DNA of 64,000 nt from Ligula intestinalis. Its lineage: Eukaryota; Platyhelminthes; Cestoda; Diphyllobothriidea; Diphyllobothriidae. The position numbers and the translations under genes are program-made. Positions 54,513 to 64,000 of this stretch are shown piece after piece; within the stretch, counting starts at the first letter, position 1, and each line of letters begins with the position of its first letter. The stretch lies in the NCBI GenBank assembly GCA_036362985.1, contig JAYGXS010000008.1, positions 15,646,534 to 15,710,533 of the forward strand. The letters are read 5' to 3'. The notes beneath the pieces were generated by a model. It was not told where the DNA came from. It saw only the letters and a program-made list of their open reading frames with translations, and did not search any database.

Positions 54513-54845
54513 GAGCAAGAAACTAGAAGAGCGGGAAACCCTTTGGCACCTGTTTCGCACTAACAGATACCCGCATAGCTTCGTAAACAAATGCCTGTAC
54601 CAAAGACACACGAAGAACGAGGAGGAGCAAAAACAAAGGCCGGCAACCTTTCGTAGCCTACCCTACGTGAAGAACGTCTCCGAGGCCATTGAGCGCGTGC
54701 TCAGACCGCTTAATGTGGGCGTGGGACACCGGCCAGAAGCTACTATTCGTCGCTTAGTAATGCAACCCAAAGGCCGATTAGCACCGGCAGATACGTCGGG
54801 TGTTTACCGCGTCAACTGTCTAGACTGTCGGGCCAACTACTGCGG
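54513..54845 (+). mobile_element. Inverted copy of the 53.8-54.1 kb PLE segment
   Basis: The plus strand here repeats, in inverted orientation, the segment of the neighbouring PLE encoding LEERETLWHLFRTN to NCLDCRANYCG. Differences are few, including single substitutions and a 3-bp loss in the 'gggtattgtttacc' string. The two arms are about 330 bp, separated by about 390 bp. A real palindromic insertion and an assembly join beside a gap are both possible. Confidence 0.75.
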
Positions 54846-55600
54846 TAGGCACCCAATCCAAGATGCTTGCGAACACTTGAAGATATTAAGAATATGTCTG
54901 AGCCCGTTGAAATACACTAAACGAAGCCCTAAATCAAGGTGGTGCAAAAACCAACGACTACACTGTGAAATTGGTTTGTACACTATGAGGATAGGGTTGG
55001 TCATTTCGACCGAAGAGGAGTCGTTTACAAAATGTATTGTGGTGGCTGCAATGCAGTTTATCGTTGAAAGACAGAGAAACAAGTCTCTACACGTTTACAC
55101 GAACACTAATTAGTGGTTAGGAGGCGAAACCACCTGTCCTAAGTCGCCATGCACACCCTAGAAACTGGACACCAGTTTGCATTGGTCAAAACTTGCATTT
55201 TTGGCTCTTGCCAATCTGAGAAACGCCGTGAGTTTTTAGAGGCCATCAACTTCGATTACTCGTGCATCAACAGGCATGTCGAATCGGACGCGATTAACAC
55301 TAACCTCTGGGAAGCCTGAAAAAGACGGCAGCTTACCCGGAATATATTAAGCAAAAAGCAGCCACAACCGACCGCAAGATTAAATGCGGGTGACGGCTAC
55401 GTCATTACTAACCGTATAATTACCCGCAAGTGACAACCCCACCTTTATTTTCCCCACCAACCACATAATAAGATACGGGTGGCGGTTATCGACTAACAAG
55501 CTGACCCGCTATATAATCTTGTTTTCGCCATTATTTGAGTTTACTCTTCCGAACAACACTGACTTGTCTGATGACTACGACTGGTGAGACAGTATCCACA
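54846..55600 (+). pseudogene. Penelope-like element of another subfamily, C-terminal part
   Basis: After the inverted segment the plus strand switches to a different PLE: CEIGLYTM in one frame, then RGVVYKMYCGGCNAVYR (GIY-YIG core, last G lost to a stop), STRLHEH, MHTLETGHQFALVKT and KRREFLEAINFDYSCINR. It terminates near 55,570 with a CTGATGA box, probably the remnant of a terminal hammerhead. Stops at the YIG and other positions show decay. Confidence 0.68.
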
Positions 55601-56500
55601 ATTCACAACAATGTTTGCTTTAGTTTCCCAAAGTACTTCTGGAGATGCCCATTTTTAAGTTCATATATCTTTATATTCACTCTGGAATGTGTCAACACGA
55701 GTCCAATTGGCTTCCCTAAGTAAAAAACGTCCTGTGATGGCTAGGGGTTCCGAAAAGGGTAACCACGTGCCAGGCCGATGCTGGCCAAGTAATAATAGCA
55801 CAGAGCAATATAGGCTTACGTGATACATAAGTGTTTTGGGCTTATTTGTCTCAATTTAGCTAAGCATAACCCTGACCATCAACAGGCCGGGAAATACAAA
55901 CAACACACAGACGGCGCAGATGGTCCAACACCGGGGTTTAGCAGATGGGTCATAAGCACATCATCGCACCGCAGTTCATCAATGCCTCGCCACCTGTCAT
56001 TTACTATCACTGCAGACCGGGGATATATTCATTCAGGAATGTGCAAACACCGATTCGTGTGGTGGCTAGGGGTCCGGAAACGGGGGACAACATGCCAGTC
56101 CAATGCGGCATTACGCATTCAAGATTCAAGATTCCCAAAGAAGCCTTCATATAATTCATCAAAATTGAGGGTGTATTTTTCTCCAATAGTACTCAAAAAT
56201 GTGGACTTTTTCAGAGAAAGTAAATAGCGTACACACCGAGCAGACTTTTGTAAGTTCCAGCAAAAAAGAGCAAAGGAAGATGTAGACATAATTGGATGCC
56301 TAAATATGCATAAACGCAGCTACGTTTATAACATTGTCGACAAAAATAGAAAGGGTCTTATCAAAATATCTGACGACGAAAGCCGCATGATATAGCAATT
56401 GCGTTAATAAAGACGGCCGTAAAAACTGACAACACCAATCAGCAACGGTGAAGGTAAAAAAAATTCATGAGAAAAAGTGTTCAAAAGGTGTTTTTCTTAC

Positions 56501-56660
56501 GGCAGTATGGTGATAGTCTTTGAAATGCTCTGCCATCTTTGCGACGCTCTAGCAATTTCTTTTGAAGATAAGAAGGTTTTTGTGGCGGTCGCAAGGGGGC
56601 GTATTGGCGTCTGCTCTCAGCACTGCCGCCTCCGCACTTTGCACCCGGAAGAGCAGGCAG
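56501..56660 (-). CDS. Candidate upstream coding exon (minus strand)
   Basis: Between acceptor CATGACTTAG and donor GTAAGA (56495-56500) a 53-codon frame is open: LPALPGAKCGGGSAESRRQY, then PLRPPQKPSYLQKKLLERR and FQRLSPYC. A second frame is also open for 36 codons but lacks a donor. The proline/lysine-rich sequence suits a linker in an axonemal protein. Orientation and phase (ends phase 1) fit the candidate exon at 46423. I do not recognise the sequence itself. Confidence 0.42.
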
Positions 56661-57349
56661 CTAAGTCATGGGTCTGTATTAACAAGTAGACATACTTACC
56701 CATAACTTGGTCCGCTCTTGAGAAAAAACCTGCATCAAAATAAATTATATTCAAGCTCACTTGCACTATATATATTATGACGATAAATCTGCTACACTTT
56801 TCCCGAGTGCAGCTTAAACGGTTATCACTTTCTATTGATTTTTTAAGTAAGCCTCTGTTCTTGCGACAGAAAAAAGCACGTAATATTCTTGGTGTTATAA
56901 TTAATAGTGATTAGCAAATTTAATTACTCCTTGTCTACTTTCTTCACCCGCTCCTAAATAAATTCTTGAACAAGAAAGATGATTCTCCAATTTTCGTTTT
57001 TCATGTTTTTTTGTTGTCATAAATATAAGTCTTATGGCTTATAAACGTATTTTGCTAATTTAATTAAGAGGCAAATTCTCTGCTTTGGTGGTTGTGCACT
57101 GACATTATAATCCAGCGAGCATGTTCTCTAAGGCAGGTTTTACACGAATTTCGTAATCTACTTATTACTTTAGTCATCTAGAGCCGTCGGCTTGTGCTTG
57201 TAAAAAATTGTTCCTACTACTAAAGACGCAACCTATTTTCCTAAGCTGGAACTCGTGAGGCTCTCAGTCAATTATAATGTCTTCGTACACCGTACCGTTT
57301 GCCGAATTTAACCAACACTGATATGACGAATTATGTTGGTTTACTTTAC

Positions 57350-57474
57350 AGGGATTCCACATTTCTAACCAAACCAATTACACAGTCTTTGAGATTAAGA
57401 ATGGCATCTAGTACAGAACGATTGAGTCCGCATTCTGGATTTTGCACTAGCCGCGCCATACGGTCCATTTTAGC
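57350..57474 (-). CDS. Candidate coding exon (minus strand), function unknown
   Basis: Acceptor GCCTTCTGCAG and donor GTAAAG (57344-57349) enclose 41 codons plus two bases: AKMDRMARLVQNPECGLN, then DAILNLKDCVIGLVRNVES. It looks like a helical coding segment. It lies upstream of the other candidates in the same orientation and could be an N-terminal exon of the same gene. Its phase-2 end does not match the next candidate exon, so another exon would be needed, or it belongs to a different gene. Confidence 0.4.
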
Positions 57475-57479
57475 CTGCA

Positions 57480-59635
57480 GAAGGCGAAAGCAACGTAAAC
57501 TAACTCAGGTATACTTGAAGAGTTAAAATGAAGACATGCCTAACGCTCAATGAATAAACTTAGCTAGCTTTTGCCTATTGTTATAGTACAACTACAGACT
57601 AACAGTTTATCAAATTGCTTAGCAGAAGTAACAATAATTTATAATACATGTATGGTATGGGCCCATCTTTTGTTTAAGATAGAGAGACATTCCTAACCAT
57701 ATTTTATGGTACATATTAATTAGTTTAGATGACACATTTTCTAAACAACAAATAATAAGTTAAAGCAGAATAAGTGAATAAGGCAGATGGCTTACTAGCT
57801 CGCTAGGGGAGTATGACTTAGCACTTCGGCATCGCTCTCTAAAAAAATTAAAGGGACACTTCAGTGATTAACATGCAAGTGTTTTCTGATAAAATTTGCC
57901 TTTGGAATGTTTTAATGCACAATGTGATAGAAATCAAGCATATATATACGCCTTCGGTGAAGCACTGCCTTAATTAAGGGTTCAGAAAAATTTCATTAAC
58001 AAGTCTTAAATTATTAAATTAGTACGCATATCTGGAAGTCGTATACTAGGCACCACCTTACGAAAACATTGAAGAACATACTTTATCACAAAAAAATTAC
58101 AACTTTGTTATGCAGCAGCACAAGCAAATAAGTGGAACATTTTTCTGGAGATTTAAGCTGGTATATTAGATCCATCGATGCATATTTGCATTCACAGCTA
58201 GCACATGGCTCCTTTATTCGGCGGGATTGGTTCAACTGTTTTAAAGCTATATTAAGGCATATATTTAACTGGTCCAAGTGGACACGTTCTTGTCTTATTT
58301 TGCTTAGTTAAAGCAAAGTATACACTGCGTTCTTTTACAAAATTATTTTGAAGATAATCTTAACTGACTGATTGCTTTTGATGTAATGGACAAATAAGAG
58401 GGCACTTTTCTACTATACGTGTTACAATCCAATGCCTTTGCACATTGCTTTTTGAATTATTATAGATAACTTTTAACCTTCTGTAAGTGGAATTTTGTCT
58501 TTTAAATGGATGGAACATCTATGGGCAGACTAAGTTTTTAACCTTCTATTAGGGTTATCCCAATCAGTTCATGTATCACTCTACGATTACCTCCCATGAA
58601 GTAATCTCGACAAAATCCGAAACGCCCGGCTAATACACTTCTCTTTTCAGCGATCGCATCATTTTCTGAACGCTCTTCTTCTACTTTGACCATAATTTAC
58701 ATGGGAGTTGACATATTTTCTACCTCAAATTACAAATTGGTGTTGATGCACGAGGACCAGGTAAGTGGTATGTATGTTGATTAATTCTTTATTAGAGCCC
58801 GGAAAAAAGCACCCAACATGCATAAATATGCATCCGCAAAATAACGATAAGGAATTGGATTTTAAGATGCAAACGGAAAAGTTGCACTCACATTTCACCC
58901 TGTAGCAATTTCCTTTTGATTATATTTTCCGCAAATTTAAATTGATCCTTGTAGTTTAAATTAATGCCTTCACTTCCCAGAGTATTATCAGATCGTTGAT
59001 TTGGAGGAACATTTTGTGTCTGGTTGTGACCTGGCTTTTAAAAAGTATTAAACTACATTTTACATTGCAACGAATATATGCGAGCTCTTTGCAAAATTTC
59101 ATCCAAATTCCTAATACTCTTTTTAAGTTGGGCAGGAAGTTTTCGCACACCAATAAGGTTTTTCTGAATAAACGCAACTTCATCTTGAGCCTTTAGAGTA
59201 TATACGAAACGGAAGCAACAACCTGGCATATAAGCGTGGGAAATTTATCTACATCCATGAATATTTTCGTTTCGAAAATCCACAGAATTAGGAAGTCAAA
59301 CAGTATTGTTTATTGAAAGACTTAAACAATGGTATATATTTGCATTTAATGTTTACACATCGGTTTCCAAAACGATATGAACTTAAATATGTTTAAAAAA
59401 TAATTGTCTGAGAGAAGCCGAGATGCTTTTTCAAACTGAAATTTTGAGAGCAACATTCGTCGTGGTTATCAAATCAGTGTCTGTACACTACTCTTACTTG
59501 ACTCAGCACAATTTCCCACTCAAGGTTGGATGCTCATGCAAATCTTCAATCCCATATGATTGTTCATATTTAACCATTTAAAAACAGTGTTATTTTCTCC
59601 ATGCCTCGGAATAGCATAATTCCAGGGTCAAATCA
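57480..59635. other. AT-rich non-coding stretch
   Basis: No feature could be supported. At 58,956-59,196 both strands are open at once, as in the 29.0-kb repeat-like region. Confidence 0.45.
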
Positions 59636-59639
59636 TAGC

Positions 59640-60065
59640 GGACGCTGAGGGAAAACCAGCCCAGCACTTACTCTTACCAGTGTCATTTCTGACCAATAAT
59701 TAACTTAACTTACAGTACCAACACTACTATCATTCAGCTTCGTTGCTAGTTATTAGCAGTAGTATCAACATCGGACCCGGTCTCCTTGAATATTTCTGGA
59801 AAACTACCGAAGTTGAGTGAGGGCAGGTAGTGCGGTAGTACCAGCGCAAAGGGCTACTGTCTCTTAAGGCTAAGTCAGGCAGTATTTCTGACCTGCATTT
59901 AGAAAGCGGCTTACACCTGATTTCTGCTCGGTCATCTTGACTCTATCTAGTCCTAGGGATAAGCGTGTGCTTGATGGTTTCTAGCCTACTTTCACTGTAC
60001 CTGACTAGATTCACTATTTCATGCTCTTGGGCATATGGTCGACATAATCAAAATCAGTGGTCGAA
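59640..60065 (+). repeat. Unclassified interspersed repeat, copy B
   Basis: The corresponding words are AGTACCAGCGCAAAGGGCTA, CTGTCTCTTAAGGCTAAGTC, AGGCAGTATTTCTGACCTGC and GGTCGACATAATCAAAATC. The two copies share roughly 70-75 percent identity by eye over the best block. Confidence 0.5.
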
Positions 60066-60069
60066 ATAT

Positions 60070-63000
60070 CCCGCAAACTATGGGAAACTAGTTCTTAAGT
60101 ACCAAATTACTAATACACAGCTTGGCAGTCAGCAGTAAAACCATTGGAGGGAGATATCAGGGACAGACCTCGAGGGTTGGAAAAGGTATTGAGAAAGTAA
60201 GGTCAAATGGCCTTATCAGGCAGTCCGTAAACATCGTGCTAGGTCATAACATAGTAACGTGAAGTTTTGGTTGGGAAGGACATCATAGGTTCGATTTTTA
60301 TGAATTTCAAGGGCAGCAAAGGCATTTACTTTGTTGGTTAAATGGTAAGGTGTGATAAAGACGTCTTTTGTTTTATGATCTGCAGGATGTGATCAACGTC
60401 CGGAGCTCAATGAGATCGGTTTTGCTCTCTGGAGGTGCTAGTTGGGCTGCATGTATTTTGTGCTTGCCCACAACTACTCAGGCACATTGAGGTTTGGTGA
60501 TATGCCCAGACTTTGGGTTTCACGCCATTTTAAGCTTATTATCTTTTGGTTCACTGTCTCGAACGGTCAACCGGCATTGGGAAGAATTAACGTATAGAGA
60601 GACACTTGTTGGCTTATTCACATTTACGAAAAATCAAAATATTCCTCATAATCACAAGTTCGTCATGCATGAATAGATTATTGGGTGCTAATAAAATGGC
60701 CTGAACGACTACCAAATTTATTTGCTATTTTTCGGGACTGAGGGTGAAGCCATGATGGCTATTTCTTATTACGCCAGAATTTTATGTTATTTCTACAGCC
60801 TGAATGGGGGGAAGATTATTTGGCAATAAAAAAGTGTGTTTAAACTGTACATCTATATCAGATGATATCATCAAGATAAACCAGTTAGGCAGTTGGACAG
60901 AGGTATCATAAAAGCGAAACATTCTGTCGTTGAAATGTCGTTTGTGAAATTTCCAACTTAAAAGGTGTGTATTAAAACTAAATTATCCCAAATATACTTG
61001 AAGGTTTTGTCTTAGGTCTGTCCTTGGGGCCTACTTATACCAGCCAGCAGCCAGACTGTAGGCCAAGCAGCACCCGACAGAGGATCTAGGTTCATGTGGA
61101 TAGGAAATAGTAGGAATGAATTTTTACAGTATCTGAATTAAGCTTCCGATTGCCAAAACATAATCACAAAGTTATATCTTTCTTCCTAATAAGACCATTA
61201 GAAAAGTCCAGGGGAAGATAGATGAACCAAAGTCGTGCTTGGCCAGTATGTCTTTAATGGCTTGTTCTAACTGCCTCTGAAAATGGACTTGTTCACGGCG
61301 AGTGGACTGATGAACTGGTCCAGGCCAACTCGTATGGACAAACCCGTAAGAATGTTCGACCTCGTTGTTAATCAACTCATGCAATAGCGGCTAAGCTCTG
61401 ACAAACGATGTCGATCACCAGTCTCCAAGATAAACCAAGGAAGCCAAGGGCCAGCCGTGCCAGCTCGAAAGACTGTATAATTTTGAGATTGAGTGAAAAC
61501 TTTTTGAAATGTTGAGCACTATTTATTAAAAATTGAAAAATCAGGTTATAATATTACTGTATGAATGCATAAAATAGGAAAGTGTAATGTTTAATACTAG
61601 AATTCTAAAATTCCTGTGACTGGCTGCTGTAAACAACCGGCTGTGTTGTGACTGGTCTACTTGAGGACTAAGTTGAAGCAACCCGTCTATTACTCCTAAT
61701 TCCCTGAGCTAAGACAGTTGTACGTATCATTAGGGAGTGTTTGCTGACCTTGGGCAAGGTCACTGAGGTACATGTTGTAGCAGGCCAATCCGAACCACTG
61801 GGTCGATGTTTGTTTGTGTAGCGAACCGAGACGACCGATGGGCGATTTCGTGCGACTATAACCCGAAACAGAACAACGAATGCGATTAGCAGATGAAAAC
61901 GACCGAACCGAACCCAAAGAAGAACAAGACTGTTTAAACAAAGACTGCTACTCTTAAAGTTTACTACTATTTGAAGGACTACTTTATTAGTCCTGGCTAC
62001 AATAATCGGAACAATCAGGAGAATCGTCCTTTGGCGGGGATGATTGACTGTCCTGGTCCTGGTCCTGGTCCTGGGATGACTTCTGGGAGACGTGTGGAGG
62101 TGTCCGCCGGGAGTGATGATCAACCTTCCATAGGGCCGTCTATATATAGTAAGAGACAGCAGGATTAAGTCTATATTATAGAAGATAAACCAATGGGAAT
62201 GCTTAATTTATACAATCGCCAATAGCATAAGCTCGCCGACATAAAATAGACGATCAGTTAGCCAATAGGATTATGTCCGCTTGAAATAACCAAGTCGTGA
62301 CACAGTACGCCGCCATCTTTAATATAGAGCAAAATGAACAAAAATTGAGGCCATCTTAAGGATATTTGCTACATTTGAACGTTTCAAAGTCATGTTTTTT
62401 GGTTTCACTTTTCAGAGCTTGCTGATTCAGATCTCGGATCCGTGAGTTGACCTATCTCAATTCGCGTACCAGATCGCTCCCCTGCTCACGTGGTCTCCTT
62501 GCTGCGCACTTATCGTCCTGAGTGGATGAAAATTCCCATTCCGGTTTGATCGTTCCAGCCAGTGTTGGTTTGTTTCATTAGAGATTTCTATCTTCGGATA
62601 TTTTCACACTCGTTTTGTTATGCTAGTTTTCCATACATTTCGTCGATATTGTTCTACATTATGAAAACCCCATATCTACACCAGAACTTTCTTGCCTCTT
62701 ACTTTGTGTGTGACACTATGCCTGTTGATGAGAAGAGGTTGTCTGAGGTTCACTCTGAGGTAAACCAACTTTTAGAAGAGATCTCCGTGTTATCTGCTGA
62801 GAGCCGTTTTCCACCTTTGTTATCAAATCACGCAGAAGACCCATCAAGGCCACGAGTAGTACGGAATACTACAATGTTTAATATCATTACCAACGCCTAC
62901 AGGAGCAACGGCTGCCACCGCCTTTAATGAATAAACATAGATACGCCTACTGTAAGGAATATAGCAGTTTTTTAAACCTTTCGTTCAAATGGCCACTACA

Positions 63001-63655
63001 CATGCAACGATTGCCAAAACAATTGTTTGCCATTGAGACTTTACGTCTACATTTGTGTGCATTTTACTTACTTGTCTAGCCCGTGCCGGAAAACGTACTT
63101 AAGGCACGTAGAATATGTTTATAATTTATTTTATCAAGCAAACTGCTCAGTAGTAGTAGTGGTGAAAACGCAGTTCTCAATTGTTAAGTCAGACGAAGAA
63201 GAAGGAACATTCACTGGAAAAGGTTTTTTTGTATCTGACGTTTCAAGTACTTGTGTCATCTACCCCTTTTCAGAAAAAGAATACTTTGGCGCCTGGTTCT
63301 CTCTATATACCGCTCCTTTATTTTCCTGGGTGTGGTATTCCAATCCCGGTAGGACCACTGTGTGGGCTTCGCATTTTGCTGTCACTCGTTTCAGCCTTTT
63401 CGTTAGTCCTATCTGTCATCGAGGCATTAGTGTCTACTTCGTGCCACATTCATTTGTAATCTGTTGTGTCGCGTCGGCCCCGTTTCGCCCTGGCATGTTT
63501 CATGAATGTATGCATTGGCCGTACAGCTAGTTGGCCGCCCGATTGTCCCTTGATAGGGTCTTTAATAAGGCATAAGGGCAGACAAATGAATGTAGTGGTT
63601 TACGAAAAGTCCATGGACATCCAGGCTTCTTTAATCTCTTTACTTGTATAAACAT
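60070..63655. other. Non-coding stretch before the LTR; one unidentified ORF
   Basis: The plus frame 62,562-62,927 ends with DTMPVDEKRLSEVHSEVNQ, LLEEISVLSAESRFPP and AEDPSRPRVVRNTT, which looks protein-like, but I recognise no family and see no clear splice borders. The remaining sequence, apart from the 61.65-62.17 kb block, is featureless. Confidence 0.4.
61650..62165. repeat. Repeat-like block with CCTGGT minisatellite
   Basis: The block includes the word shared with 42.7 kb, four CCTGGT-type units at 62,058-62,081 and TCTATATATAGTAAGAGACA near 62,140. A 151-codon minus-strand frame spans it, but its Arg-Thr run comes from the minisatellite. It may be a decayed LTR-type element; no domain was recognised. 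Confidence 0.35.
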
Positions 63656-63660
63656 TGCTA

Positions 63661-63918
63661 TGTGGGCCCGCACGTGATGTCAGGACAGTTTGCGCTAGAC
63701 GATTTAGGTCGTGGACGTGCGTCACCCCTTCTCGATCCTGACTGGCTACCTTTCAGCCAATGACGTTTAAGCCCCACCATAAATCCCCTTGGCTAACATG
63801 ACTCTTCGAAAAAAACTGTTTACTTGTCCTACAGCACACCTTCTGCTGACGGATAACCTTCTGGTTTGCCTATACAACATTCTGCCTACAAACTGCCTTC
63901 TGTTTTGAATACATAACA
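63661..63918 (+). mobile_element. Probable 5' LTR of an LTR retrotransposon
   Basis: The segment starts TGTGGGCCCGCACGTG and ends ATACATAACA, i.e. TG...CA borders. It is followed at once by TTGGCGACAGAGTGCAAC, which resembles the TGGCGAC-type primer-binding region of Gypsy-class elements. A CCATAAATCC TATA-like string is at 63,777. The 3' LTR is outside the window, so the borders are inferred. Confidence 0.55.
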
Positions 63919-63940
63919 TTGGCGACAGAGTGCAACACAC

Positions 63941-64000
63941 ATGGTTTCTTTATTACCTACACCGTCCCCTTTCTGGCCGAAAGGCGCTTCGAAACCCTCA
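63941..64000 (+). CDS. Start of a probable gag ORF, cut by the window edge
   Basis: The ATG at 63941, 22 bases after the LTR, opens MVSLLPTPSPFWPKGASKPS and continues to the last base. An F-W near the start is common in flatworm Gypsy gag proteins, which then continue with the capsid-like domain. Only 20 codons are visible, so the call depends mainly on the LTR and primer-site context. Confidence 0.45.
   Translation, partial: MVSLLPTPSPFWPKGASKPS

Noticed and set aside
56501..56660. Alternative minus frame (VQSAEAAVLRADANT) in the 56.6-kb candidate exon
   Set aside because: It is protein-like and would fit the phase of the 57.4-kb candidate, but it reaches a stop without a usable donor, whereas the chosen frame ends at GTAAGA.
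61668..62123. 151-codon minus-strand ORF
   Set aside because: Its Arg-Thr run is the translation of the CCTGGT minisatellite, and it lacks domains.

Overview
The window looks like an intron-rich, repeat-laden invertebrate nuclear genome. It contains split genes with GT-AG introns, Penelope-like retroelements (PLEs) with GIY-YIG endonuclease domains, CR1/Jockey-type LINEs, an RTE-like LINE remnant, tRNA-derived SINEs, an LTR-retrotransposon edge and a 400-bp run of N. This combination is familiar from parasitic flatworms and a tapeworm is my best guess, but that is inference; no rRNA or other marker gene is present. There are no bacterial-style operons and no CRISPR arrays.

The main result is one large minus-strand gene that is invisible as a long ORF. 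Ten exons between 32,524 and 7,296 have GT/AG borders, and every pair I chained as adjacent has matching reading-frame phase. Joined, they give a protein I recognise as the sperm/cilium protein IQCH (IQ motif-containing protein H). The order is an IQ-like motif exon, then a run ending in GRLCDI..VDVI, VVPEAVNSF, YSPRAL, a VVPG..IDDYYVADY block, an FKID segment, GGVIEA, GYFTIDLVTF and YAVVSANL. Likely further exons lie downstream (4.0-3.1 kb) and upstream (40.6, 45.9, 46.4, 56.7 and 57.5 kb), so the gene may cover most of the window.

The rest is intron or intergenic DNA filled with mobile elements. 1-7.3 kb: old interspersed repeats and candidate 3' exons. 7.7-8.9 kb: RTE remnant and a PLE-type terminal piece. 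10.3-12.6 kb: two PLE remnants with hammerhead-ribozyme-like motifs. 14.5-17.5 kb: AT-rich intron, a long inverted repeat and two SINEs. 21.4-26.0 kb: a nearly intact CR1-type LINE on the strand opposite to the host gene. 26-33 kb: host exons, SINEs and a PLE fragment. 33.7-39.4 kb: PLE ends and a second, more decayed CR1-type LINE. 39.8-49.7 kb: SINEs, PLE tails, a 98-bp palindrome, a repeat nested in an inverted copy of itself, candidate host exons and a telomere-like tract. 50.9-55.6 kb: PLE copies in opposite orientations around a sequence gap. 56-64 kb: candidate host exons, old repeats, and the 5' LTR and gag start of an LTR retrotransposon running off the right edge.

All coordinates were read by eye. 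Exon borders come from splice motifs and phase; repeat borders are approximate. Family assignments rest on motif recognition, not on a database search.
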